DNA of 64,000 nt. It comes from Artemisia argyi. Its lineage: Eukaryota; Streptophyta; Magnoliopsida; Asterales; Asteraceae. The stretch is from positions 121,494,796 to 121,558,795 of the forward strand of contig CM060692.1 in assembly GCA_030686995.1 (NCBI GenBank), in the 5' to 3' direction. Under the pieces are notes generated by a model. That model was not told the DNA's origin and searched no databases. It saw nothing but the letters and a program-made list of their open reading frames with translations. This document shows, one piece after another, positions 36,543 to 47,392 of this stretch (position 1 is its first letter; each line of letters opens with the position of its first letter). Position numbers and translations under genes: made by a program.

Positions 36543-37064
36543 CTATTCAACTTTGCCCTTGCCCTTGCCTTCCACAGTTTTCTCCTTGCCTTTGTTGTTG
36601 ATGTTGAAGATTCCTTGCCACTGAGGACAGGGCAACCCCATCACAATCTTTCTTGTCTTTGGCAATGGGGGATTTAATTTTCTTCCTTTTGGACGAGAGG
36701 ACTAAGGCTTCTCAGGGGTTGTGGGGTTGTAGAGTGCATCATTCTCATCATCCTCTTCATCAGAAGAAGTGAAGATGAATGGAGACTCATTAGGATTGGG
36801 AACTCTGTTTGCCCTTTCCAATGCATTCCACTTTCTATCCATCTTTCTCTGGTACTCAGGATCATCAATTTTAGAAGGGTATGGTGGAAGATCTTCTGAC
36901 GATGATGAACTTGGAGCAGGTACATCATGCTTCTTCTTCTTGGCTTGTTCTTTTATAAGACCACGGGGAAGTGTTGGCATTCTGAGTAGTGGTGGTGATG
37001 TTAGTGACTCAGATGTATCAGATGAGCCAAAAGAAAGGTTGATGATGCTTTGATTGGATGCCAT
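36543..37064 (-). pseudogene. Element A antisense ORF 2 (about 173 codons, one in-frame stop), unknown protein
   Basis: ATG at 37064 (MASNQSIINLSFGSSDTS). The frame is open to a TAG at 36704-36702 (120 aa) and then continues in the same frame to a stop at 36545-36543, ending in a Lys/Gly-rich tail (GKEKTVEGKGKGKVE). The middle holds a Ser-rich acidic stretch (SSSSSEDLPPYPS) and a helix (YQRKMDRKWNALERANR). A TATA box lies 82 bases upstream and AATAAA about 55 bases past the final stop, so this looks like a complete small transcription unit antisense to the retrotransposon. Similar start and end to antisense ORF 1. No known domain. The first stop may mean the true product is just 120 aa. Confidence 0.6.
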
Positions 37065-37604
37065 CGTTGTATTATTGATTGGTGGAATTGTAATTAGGGA
37101 TTTGATTTGTGTGGAGAGATTTGGGGATAATTATCCTTTATTTATAAGATCACCCCAACCGTGTGTCTTTATTACCATAAATGCGAGGTGGTTTGGAGAT
37201 AATTAAGGGTTATTTGAAATTTGAATAAAGAGATTTTTCAAAGAAATTTGGTTTCCACTGAAGGTGTGATTCTGCTGATTGATTCTGCGGAGGGTACTGT
37301 TGAATGAATGGTTGACCGTAGTCAACGATTGACTATTTTCTGCGGATTGACCTTTTGGTTTCTGACCGTTTGACTTGGTTTCTCCTGACGAGTCAGTTTG
37401 ATTGGGATTTTATTAAGTTGATTATTGGTCAAAGATTACTTTCCAATAATTCATATAAGTTTCATTCCACATTTGGTAACTTCCATAATTAACCAAGATG
37501 TGCATATCCCACTCACAAATTAACTGATTCCCTCTCGCTATAAAAGTTTAAAACCATTTCAACATTCTTCAGCACTCCCAACCCTAATTTTGTAATCTCA
37601 ATCA
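37065..37604. promoter_or_regulatory. Divergent promoter region between antisense ORF 2 and the sense aORF
   Basis: 540 bp with no ORF. On the minus strand TATAAATA at 37146-37139 faces antisense ORF 2. On the plus strand TATAAAAG at 37539-37546 is 66 bases before the aORF ATG at 37605, with a telo-box ACCCTAA at 37581-37587 in the presumed 5' UTR. TTGAC words, possible W-boxes, occur at several places between (for example near 37311 and 37370). Layout and spacing match ordinary plant RNA polymerase II core promoters. Confidence 0.55.
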
Positions 37605-40600
37605 ATGGCTGAACTACTTTTCAAAGGTGATCATAACAAACATGCCTTTCTTGGTCGTGGTAAGGGTGATGAAGATTATGTGGGTATGATAGAATTTCTC
37701 CAAAGATCCAAGATTCAGTATGCTTTGATCCATTATCCAAATGTTATTTATGAATCTCTGGTTGTACAATTTTGAGAAATGGCTAATACTAGAACTGTTG
37801 AAGATGGTCCAACAGAAATTGTTGTTGTGGTAGATGGGGAAGAATGTGTGGTTACTGAGTCATTGGTCAGAACTCAACTGCAATTGGATGATGAAGGTGG
37901 GGTGACTAATTTTCCTAAGGAAGAGATACTTAGAGGCCTTCGGGCTGCTGGTTATAGTGGTGATGGGAAAGTGTGGTACAAGAATTTGTTTTGCCCAAAA
38001 TGGAGGTTTTTGACACACAGTTTGCTTCAGTGTATGAGTTCTAAGTCTGGTGGATGGGATCAATTCTCTACAGACATTGCTCTTGCCATTATGTGTCTCT
38101 CTCAGGGAAGAACCTTTAACTTTTCTAAGTATATCTTTAATGAAATGCTTGATAATGTTAAGGATACCAAACTTAAATATTTAATGTATCCTAGGTTTCT
38201 TCAAATTATTTTAGGCATTCAGACCACTGACCCTACCCATTTGCCTGTTAAGGGTCTATCTAAAAAGTTGTTTTCTCAAAAGAAAATTAAATTTACAGGA
38301 GAACACAGACCCTTACTCCCAGCTATGTTGCCTACTTGCAATGCTCCTAATGGAGTAGCTGCTGATGCCCCGGTGGGAAATTCCCCTGATGGAGTGGCTG
38401 CTGATGCAGCTGGTGGTGGTCAGGATCCTTCTGATGCTCAAGCATTAGAGGATTCTCCTGATAGGACTGAAGTTACTCCTGATGCAAGTGCATCAGTTGC
38501 TCCTGCTGTTCAGCCACCACCCTCTCCTAGGTCACCCACACATGTACCTTCACCGATGGATATTCATTCTCCTGAGCATGGGCTCAATGAGAATTTAGGC
38601 CCTGACCAACCTATACACTCACCATACTTTACAAGACTTCCAACACCTAGTCCATTGAGAACTCATTTTGAGGATCATGTAGATGTAAATGTAGATGTAG
38701 ATGTAGATGTAGATTTAGATTATTCTACTCACAGGACCAATGATGCTTCCAATGCCACAGATATCCCTGTTGGTGGAACTGAAGGTCCTGTTACTCTTAC
38801 TTCTGTATCTGCTTTGTTGAACAGGTATGTAACTAAGGTGGACAAGTTGGAGAATGATCTAAACATCACCAAAAAGAATCTTAGTAATGTTGTTCTAACT
38901 CTCATTGGAAGAGTTAAGAAGTTGGAGGCTAAGCTCAAGAAGAGGAAAAGACAAGGTGTTGTGTATGAATCAGATGAGGAATCTACTAAAGCATCTGACA
39001 TAATTAATTTGGAAGGCCTTGAACTTCTTTCTGCTACCACATTGGATAGTGTTCAGAAGAATGATGCTGATGCTAGGCCTGCACCATCTATTCATTCTAC
39101 TAATGATAGGCCTGCACTAACTACTGATGCTGTTCCTTCTGCTGATACAAGTGTTCCAAAGAAGTCAAGAGTAACTTATGTCAGAAGAAAGCATTCTGCT
39201 GATTCTCCTAGAAAGGAACTTTTTCCTACTTCTATGCCAGAAGTGGGCACTCATGATCCATCAGCAGATATCCAAGTTGACTGTCCTGATGATTCTACTG
39301 ACAAGACTTTTGTTCCTCCTGAGACTACTACAATTAAGAAAGACAAAGGAAAGTCCATCATGGTTGATCAGGACATTCCTTCAAGAGTGAAGTCAAAGGT
39401 GGAACTTGCTAATGAAAAACTTAGTGAGATTGCTGCTGCACATTTGCAAGCTGAAGAGGATGCTGCAAATACAAAAGTTCAATTGGATTTGAAAACCTCA
39501 TAAGCACTTTCTAGGAAAATTCAAGCTGATTTGGATAAGATGGGAACTCCATTTACTAGCACTCTACCAGCTGAAAGACAAAAGGAACTAGATGAAATAG
39601 CTAAGAATCTTTCTGTAGAACAATGGGAAAATTTCGCTGCACAGGCTGCTACTAAGCCTAATTTGGGTGAATTAGTGCTTGGAGTTAATAACCCTGATTT
39701 TGTTCAGATGATGGTTGACAGAGGAAAGTTGCAGAGACAACAGGAGGCAGAGAGAAAAGCTAAGCATCAAAGGGAAAGACCTTGGACAAAGGCAGAAATA
39801 AAGAAATACATGAGGAATTTTGTAAAGAATCAGGGATGTTCTATGTTTGGGTAAGGATGGACTCAAAAGAAGGTTTGGGGATTTTCAGATAAACAGCCCA
39901 CCTTCTACTATGACAAGATCATTTCCAATCTTCATTCCTCTGGTATACATGTCCAAGATGTCCTGGAGTTTAGAGGTAGACTTTTGGATAGGCATGTTGC
40001 TAAGAGAACCAGGCTTAATGGTACTGCTGATCAGCCTACTGAATCCATTGGGTCATTTCATGGTGGTCAGGAGAAAGTGCATTCTCCTTCAGTCTTGCCT
40101 CAGATGGATGATACTCCTGGTGCTCAGATGGATGATACTCCTGATGCTTCTCATCATGATACTGCTGAATCTCAACCTGATCCTACTGAAGCTCCACATG
40201 ATGTTTCAAATGATGCTTCAGCAGATAGTCCAATAGAAGTACCTGATGATGATGATTCTGCAGATGTTCCTGCTGATGTTTCAGCACAAGTTATTCCTGA
40301 TACTTCCAAACAAGTGCCTAAAGAAGAACCTGCTGATGGTCCTTCTATTACTGTTAATACTGGCACTAGGAGAAAGTCTAAAGCTATAAAGAGGAAGGCT
40401 CCTAAGGATGCTCCTTTAGAGGACAGTACTTTCATTGACTATGCTTCTGATGATGGCCAAGATCCTATTGTTTGGGAGAAAATTATGAAATGGGAACTTG
40501 TTGATTCTCTGCTTGGTCAAGGACAAGTGAATGTCATACATAGACAAGATGGTTCTACCAAAACATTCCTTTTTCTAAGCCAAATCTTACACATGGTGGA

Positions 40601-41042
40601 CAAGCAAGATCTTCTCTCCCTTTATGACTGGGTTACCAAGTATTATCAAACTCATTCCCTTGATGAAATTGGAATGTATTTGATGGGAGATTTACAAATT
40701 TTGTGTGATTCTCATCGTGGTGATTCTGGTGTGAAGTTTCAAGTATGGAAAGGTCAGAAGACATGGGTGGTTGACTATTGGAAGTTCTTTCCTCTTCCTA
40801 ATGTTCATATGATTGTAACAACCACTGGTAAGACCTTATATTGCTGGGCTGATGTCCTTTACCCCATCACAATAGAAGTGATGAATCTCATGCTAGAGGC
40901 AAAGCTTTATGTTCCTTTGGATATGATTGAGAATGATCTTCATCTTGCTGAACAATTGATAAGGTTCATCAGAAGAAGTATCTTGACTAAGCAGGAACTG
41001 AAAACTAAGTATGGTATTCAAATGGAATCATATCTGCACTAA
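37605..41042 (+). pseudogene. Element A accessory sense ORF (aORF), about 1,145 codons with three in-frame stops
   Basis: ATG at 37605 (MAELLFKGDHNKHAFLGRG). The same frame runs to the stop at 41042, broken only by TGA 37773, TAA 39501 and TAA 39852. The N-terminal domain (to about 38300) includes YPRFLQIIL and matches the B aORF in pattern: QF(W) motif, a DGEECVVTE-type strand pair, a basic-aromatic segment. The TGA falls where B has the Trp of QFW. The middle is low complexity (Ala/Asp/Pro/Ser, a short DVDVDV run near 38690), with a coiled coil about 38840-38950 and a Lys-rich patch. The C-terminal domain (about 40440-41040) includes KTFLFLSQILHMVDKQDL, YWKFFPLPNVH and RFIRRSI. The role is unknown. 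It has its own TATA box, so may be expressed independently of the LTR. Confidence 0.75.
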
Positions 41043-41908
41043 GCTGGTCTTGGTATGGTACTTTACTGTATATTTTATTTCTTTTCTTTTAGTTTAGTAA
41101 AAAAAAAAGAAAAGGAAAAAAAACTAACATATTTGTATAGTTTTGTGTATGTTGTATGCAGGTTTGGTGTTGATTCTTATCACACTTTTTCTGGTAATCA
41201 ACTTACCTGATGTTGACTATTCCATCAAAAAGTTGGCTAGTCCAAAGGTTACAGCTTTGGTAAAGACTCATCAAATCAGTTGATAGCTGTAATGGTTTGC
41301 TCAAAATCATAGGGTTCTCAACTCACCCATGCTTTATTGCTGAGAGTTGAAACGGTTGTCAATTGACCATGGATTTTTCCTTTTTGGATTCCAAATAATT
41401 GGCTAGCCCATATGTATATGGCTTGTGGTAAAGGCAGTGGAAAACCATATTTGGTATTCAATTGACCAAGATGATTATTCATCAATAATTGACTAGTCCT
41501 GAGCAAACGGCTACAGGTAAAGACTTCTCAAATCCGTTTATAGCTGATGATTTTCTAAAAATCATATTATTTGGGTTATCAGTGTACCATAGTTTATTAA
41601 CTGAGAACACTTGGCTACTCCAGTAGTGATGGCTATTGGTAAAGAGACATCAAATCCATTGTTTTCAATGATTCACCTCTCACAGGAGTTAACACACCTG
41701 GATGTGATGAGAATAGTATGAAACTAATTTGTTTTGATGTACATTTAGTCTTGTGTTGCTGCAAAGAAGGGTGTTTTTCAAATACTTGCTGATCATAGAG
41801 ATTCTACTTATGAAGATTCTTTGCTGCTGATGTTCATCCTTAATCCTCTGGTTTGTGTTATTGGCGATCTATCACGAAATCTAGAACTTAACTGTGTCAA
41901 ATTCAAGA
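41043..41908 (+). repeat. Element A 3' non-coding region with degenerate tandem repeats
   Basis: There is no gene. Four related units begin TTGGCTAG at 41233, TTGGCTAG at 41399, TTGACTAG at 41489 and TTGGCTAC at 41611. Each is followed by a GGTAAAG word, and several by TCAAATC. An A-rich tract lies at 41099-41123. Confidence 0.65.
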
Positions 41909-41920
41909 TTAGGGGAGGAT
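41909..41920 (+). other. Element A polypurine tract
   Basis: TTAGGGGAGGAT directly precedes the 3' LTR and is the likely plus-strand primer site. Confidence 0.85.
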
Positions 41921-42363
41921 TGTAAGGAAATATTGAAGATACTGCTGACTGATACTTCTGACAGGTTCCTGCGGAAGCTTAGAGTGTTTTTGTTGATGAC
42001 TGGTTCCTGCAGACGTATAGAAATCCTACGGATAGAGTAAACCGTGGATAGGAATTGTGTAATTTAGGACAAGATATGTAGAATATCTTTTATTAGTTTA
42101 TGATTATTTGCTTCTTCTAAGAAAGGTTAAGGTTTCCACTAGTATATAAGGAACCCTAGGTCATTGTAATACGTACGAGTTTTTCATAACATTATTAGTG
42201 AAAGTTTATTGATCCATAGAGGATCAAGTTTAGTATAAGTTTGTTTTTATATTCCGGAATAATTACAAGCTCACAGAGATTATCTAACTTAGTCTTACTG
42301 GTGCTTACATTAGTAGGCCAACGATCTATTGGCTCGTGATCTATCAAGGTATAGATCCCAATA
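41921..42363 (+). repeat. Element A 3' LTR
   Basis: 443 bp, aligned to the 5' LTR throughout. It has an intact TATATAAG at 42143-42150. It ends CCCAATA (5' LTR CCCAACA). Confidence 0.95.
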
Positions 42364-42368
42364 CAAAA

Positions 42369-42811
42369 CCTAGAGGGGTAGTAATGGGGATGATAATGAT
42401 GAGGACCAAGAGGAGGATTACCTTGGTTGCTTTGAAGTGGGAAGAGATGAAGATGGTAGACCTAAGTTTGGCCCATGCACACCTAGTTTCTTTGATATTG
42501 AGGATGAAATGGAAAGAGCTCTAGCAATGGAGGCTTTCTTTAACCCATTTAAAAACATTTTTGTGTTTAACAAATTGACAGATTTTCTTGGATCTTTACC
42601 GGTCCAATTGAAGAACTTGGAATGGGGTTCCAATGGTCATAGCATTTACAAAAGAGAAGAAGGAGATGGTGATTGGCATTGCAAATTTGATATCACATGT
42701 CCTAGCGGAAGGAATTTTGCACGAAGTTTCAAAACTCAAAAGACTACTAGGAAGTTGTCAAACAAGTATCGTGGAGAAGACATTCTTAGGAATGAATATT
42801 TCTATGGATGA
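42369..42811 (+). pseudogene. Element D protease-type ORF, right part
   Basis: After element A the host ORF continues with an acidic stretch and then EVGRDEDGRPKFGP, FFDIEDEMERALAMEAFFNPFKN and a C-terminal GDGDWHCKFDITCPSGRNF, ending at 42811. A one-base frame change near the GGGG at 42375-42378 separates it from the frame left at 1327. A tag stop at 42371 lies in the later frame, so the ORF was probably already broken by decay. No RT or integrase follows. The C-terminal domain is not one I can name. Confidence 0.65.
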
Positions 42812-43318
42812 AGAAGAATGATCACAAGAATAAAGCACATCTTGTGCTATTTTGTTTGTTTCGTATTTTTAATTTCATGCAATTTATTTTATGTTTTTAG
42901 GTTTTATGCATTTTATGTTTGAATAAGACTATCTATCTATAAATTTATCTATTGATTTATTTATCTTGTTTCTTTTTAGAGGTTAACTTATGTTTTTTGT
43001 CTTAAGTTAGAAGTAGAAGTAGATGACCAAATTTTTGGTAGACAAAGTGTGTTTGGAATACATACAAAATGATAAGTTTTTGAAGAGACAAGAACTACTA
43101 GTGCTTGTACCAAGTTTTGTAGTAGAAAAACTTTGAAAAATCAATTTCATACAAAACCGAACGGATGTATTCACAACTGATCGGATGGAATTGAATATAT
43201 AAACCAAAATTTTCAAAAACCCAAGAAAACCACATACACACAATGCACCAAGAATTGGGGTGATAAATTCGACCATAAGATGTTGTTTGAGAGTTGCAGG
43301 ATTGATAATTGATCATCA
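42812..43318 (+). promoter_or_regulatory. Element D spacer with an internal TATA box
   Basis: No ORF. TATATAAA at 43196-43203 lies about 120 bases before the ATG at 43319. Two CCGAACGGATG/TGATCGGATGG words, degenerate members of element D's palindrome family, lie near 43158-43187. Confidence 0.5.
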
Positions 43319-45585
43319 ATGGCATCAAGTCAAGTAAGTTATATCATTAATTTCGTTCAATTAGGTTTTAATTCGGATGATTGAAATTAGGTCACGAATT
43401 GGGTATTTTTGAATTAGTTTGAATTAAGATGTAATATTTTGGGGATAAGTGATTAGATGATAGGAGAATGTATTGCAAAAAGAATTAGATCAATTGATTA
43501 AGTTTTGAATAAGAATTCATTGATTCAATTTTCAGATTGAATTGGGTAGAATCTTTGGAGCTAGTTTATTTGCAATTGATGAATCCCAGAAGTTACATGA
43601 TTGATAATTAGTGATGTTAGGTAATTTCATTGTTGATTAGAGCACTAATTGGAAGATTTTAGTAGATGATGTTCTTGGTTTTCATAGGATCATTAGGTTG
43701 ATGATTGGAAATGTTACGAATCATTGATAGGAGAGTTCGGATGTTAGAAATACTCAAGAATGGTAAATTACAAGTTAGAAAGAAGTTCGGATTGATTGGG
43801 AAACGTTTAGAATGGATTGAAGATACATGAAGTATACAGAAACTCCAGCCGAATCGGTTGCAAGTTGCAACCGAACGGATGGGACGATGCCAAAAGATCC
43901 ATCCGATCGGATGGACCTCAATCCGATCGGATGGATGCTACGGAAAATTTTTTGAAGTTTTTGAAATTGCATTTTTTAGTTTCTAAATTGATTGGTATTA
44001 GTTTTTATACTTTTATAATAACATAATTTGAGATTTCTTTCAGGGAAATGTTGCAAGATTGGGTCGTAATCAAAGAAACCCGATTGTTAACAAGTATTTG
44101 AAAAGGAACGAGAGGAAGAGGATCACTTTCAGTTTGAAACCAGAGTCTAATGATAATGTCAAGTTTTCTAATGTGCAAAACAAAGATGAGAAGAATGCGT
44201 ATAGGGAACATCTTTCAAAACTTCAAGGGAGGAAGATTGCTAAGCCTAGATTGATTGATTGGGAATTGCTTGCGGAGTATGAATGTGAGGATCAATTGAG
44301 GAGCATGATGACTATGATTTATGTGTATCCCGGTGATGGGGATAGGTTTGAAGATTATTCTTGGGAAAGAGCTTTTAGTATACATGACGATGTTTACAAG
44401 GAATGGTGTTTGGAGTTCTTTTCTATGTTTTACTTTGATAGGAAGGTGAATGATGTTTTTGGGGATGTTTGTGTTTGGTTTAGATTGTGTGGTCGCGAAC
44501 ATGCTTTATCTTTGCCAAATTTTGTAGTTGCCCTTGGTTTGTATGAGGAGAGTGAGGTGAATCATAGGTTGTTTGGACCACATTTTGTAAGCTTGGCTAG
44601 AGCTAATGATCAATACACGGGTTTTGATGCTTATTGGAATAGAATTGGTGATCCAACTTGTCTTAGGAGGAATTCTTCTAGGATTAGGAATCCGTTGATG
44701 AAGGTGTTACAAAAGTTGATTTCTTGGGGATTGTTGCATAGGAGCGGGAGTCAAGACAAATGTAGTCAACCGGACCTATTGGTGATGCAGTTATTGGAGG
44801 AAGATAAGAATGGGAATGTGGCATGGATTATTGCCGAATATCTTTCTAAGAGAGCACCGGGGATTAAGAGACAAAGTGATGTTTGTGGAGGTCATTATGT
44901 GACCGTTTTGGCTAAGAATCTTGGGTACTTTAATGATAATGAGTTGAGGAAGTGTCGAGTGAGGATGGAGAGTGAGCTATGGGATGATTTTAGTTTTGTA
45001 AAAGCACTGGATAGGAATAACAAGACTTTGGGACCTTGGACCGAACCAAGTGTGGGGGCGCAATTAGGAGCTTATGCGGAAGCACCATCACAACCTCAAA
45101 TGGGAAGTTTTCCGGGGAATACTCAAAGTGGTTTTGATTCAGGATGGGGTGATTGGAACCGAGAGTTAAATGCTATTGAGTGTAGGGAAGTTTGGAAAGA
45201 TTCAATGCTAATGAGGAATAATTACAACTTTGATTATTCCATGCCTATGATCCAACATTTGGCACAAGATGCCAATTATGAGGTACCTCCCTACAACCCA
45301 CCAAATGTTCCACCATACCCCTACCCTTATCCTGGTTATTCACCATTTCCCGAGCCATACCCTCTATACGGTAGACTTCCCGAGTATGGTAGTTCAGGCG
45401 TCAATATGGGTGGATCAAGTTTTAATCCTGGAGGATCGAGTTATGATGTTGGAGGTTCGTCATCAAGAGTTGGAAAGAAGAAGCGACGAGTGGTGGATGA
45501 AGACGATGAAGAAGACGTTGATGAGGAAGATGAGAATGAAGAGGAAAGCGAGGACGAGTTCATTCGTTCCGATGTGAGTTATTGA
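43319..45585 (+). CDS. Element D env-like (Athila ORF1-type) gene with a probable intron
   Basis: The main exon is open from at least 44044 to 45585 (about 510 aa). Its first in-frame ATG is internal, but ATGGCATCAAGTCAA at 43319-43333 is followed by GTAAGT (43334), and TTTCTTTCAG ends at 44043. Joining is in phase 0 with no stop, so a 710-bp intron is likely. The protein has RLIDWELL, a Trp/Phe-rich body (FSMFYFDRKVNDVFGDV, ALSLPNFVVALGLYEE), a Pro/Tyr-rich stretch and an acidic Asp/Glu tail. It resembles the Athila ORF-1 family of plant Ty3 elements (recognised by pattern, not by search). No signal peptide or convincing membrane segment is visible, so an envelope role is unsupported. No in-frame stop, despite the age of the host element. 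The 5' LTR of D lies outside the window. Confidence 0.65.
43334..44043 (+). other. Putative intron of the element D env-like gene, with palindromes
   Basis: 710 bp, GTAAGT donor and TTTCAG acceptor, T-rich. It contains the 18-bp perfect palindrome TCCATCCGATCGGATGGA at 43898-43915, a second ATCCGATCGGAT at 43921-43932, and degenerate relatives at about 43848-43880. Confidence 0.55.
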
Positions 45586-47392
45586 TGGTGACGTGTGATC
45601 ATATGGTTTATGGTTGGTTTTAAAAACAATTATGTGTCGAATGATTTCTATTTCCACTACCTTTAACTATTCCTGTTAGGATTTATAACGTAACGTAATT
45701 TTCTATTTATTTGGTTTAGATATTTTTTTGTTTGTGTTTGTTTGGTTGTTTCGTATATTTTGCAGTTTTCTTGCAAGGGTTTTGTTACGGAAGCATATAG
45801 TTGATCAACGTTTGGAGTCGATAAACTCATTTGCTTATTATGATCAAATATGCATATTGCGTATTTAACTCCGGTATTTTCTAAATTTTTCCATTTCCTT
45901 TACTTTGAAGTTAATTTTTTTATTACATTGAGGACAATGCAAAACTTAAGTGTGGGGCAGGGAAGAAAATAGAAAAATTGCATAATTTTAAATTTTTAAT
46001 TTTAAATTTTCGTTTTTTTAGAGTTGTGAACTTTAGTAACTAAAAGTAGTTCGCCCTTCATATTTTAGTTAAAATAAGGTTGATTCAATGGTAAATAATA
46101 ATTATATTTTTGGAGAATAAATTCAAGTTTTAAAGAGCAATTCGTCTCGGAATTGATAACATTTGCGAGCACAATTTTATACCCTTATTACTTTATATTG
46201 TGAGGATTAGTTTTTTTTATGTAAATAGTGTTTCTCATACTATTTATATATTTCATTATGAGTGTGCCGGTGGTTGTGTTAATTCTAGAACTTGTACTTG
46301 TTATGCATTACGGTTAAATCATTTTCGAATGATAAGGATATATTCATATGATAAGAGGCAAACTTAGGAATAAAACCAAATGGCCATCCGTTTACAAAAT
46401 AATTTTTGCTAACCACATCGGTTAGTTACCCTCGTATTTGGAACCTATTTGTTAGCGTTTATCTTTAGCGCTAGATACCCCTAGTTTCACCCTCCGAGCC
46501 ATCCTTTTCATTTTGTTACATCCAAAAAAAAAATTACACTTTAAACCTTAGCCTAACCCTTTGTCAAAGTCTAAATGTTGGGTTGCTAGTTGCTTGATAT
46601 GTTGGATTGTTTTTGATGATTATTAGTTAGCCACACTTTGTCAATCATGTGTGTGCCATTCCAACAAAGACGAAGGATGCATACTTCTTATTTGTATTTT
46701 TTGTGGTGTATGCTTATGCGAAGTGTGGGGGAAATGTTAAAAAAAAAAAGTGAAAATAAGTCATCGCAACTATAAGGTGACAATTATAGCCAATGTGCTA
46801 TATTATATATGAAGATGAAGAAGAAAGCTATGTGATATGTTGTTAGCCAATGTGCTAAGTATGAAGAATATTTTTATGGTGAATCGATGTATCAACATGT
46901 GAAAGTTCGAGGAGGAGAAAGATTGTAACTATTATCATTTTTGGGTTTGTGGTTCGTTCGTGATTAGCAACTATGGGACTTAGACTTTGATTTTATTTTT
47001 CTTTAAAACCAATTTCATAAATATTCCCATGCCTTTTCCTTACCTTTTTGACTTAGTGTAATTATTTGCATGAAGGTTTTATTTACCCTTAGCCTAAACG
47101 TTACAACCCGAATAAAAGACCTCTTTGATGAATTATTCCATTGTTTTGATACTTGTACAAGCCTATGGTAAGAAACATAAATCATGACTGAGCAATGAGT
47201 GATCTATTAATCATTACACATATTGAGTGCTGAGTGAATTTCAAATATCTTCGTGAGGTGCTTAGAATTGTTATCAAGCTCTTTATTTACTTAATTGAGT
47301 TCAAATAAGATATTTGCACTATTGCCATTAAAATCAATTTTCTTTTGATTAAGACTTGCTCGAGGGCAAGCAAAGCTCAAGTGTGGGGGATT
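45586..47392 (+). other. Element D 3' non-coding region
   Basis: No ORF is supported. It contains the phrase CATTGAGGACAATGCAAAAC followed by AAGTGTGGGG at 45948-45957, a familiar feature of plant Athila-like elements. The tract recurs at 46721-46730 and 47379-47388; the last is the probable PPT. An A-tract of 11-12 follows the second one. Confidence 0.6.

Larger units (their letters stand above)
1328..42363 (+). mobile_element. Element A: Copia LTR retrotransposon with accessory genes (contains nested B and C)
   Basis: It is bounded by two 443-bp direct repeats starting TGTAAGG and ending CCCAACA or CCCAATA. An imperfect 5-bp target duplication flanks it (caaat at 1323-1327, caaat to caaaa at 42364-42368). 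Next to the 5' LTR is a PBS matching initiator-Met tRNA, and next to the 3' LTR is a polypurine tract. Order: LTR, gag (split by B), pol, two antisense ORFs, sense aORF, repeat-bearing 3' region, LTR. Without B and C its own length is about 14.2 kb, long for Copia. The LTRs show about 19 differences in 443 bp. The Copia order (integrase before RT) and the extra ORFs after pol fit the SIRE/Maximus lineage; the lineage name is inference. Confidence 0.93.

Noticed and set aside
43319..45585. True viral envelope protein
   Set aside because: No signal peptide, furin-like site or membrane anchor is visible. The name env-like is positional only.
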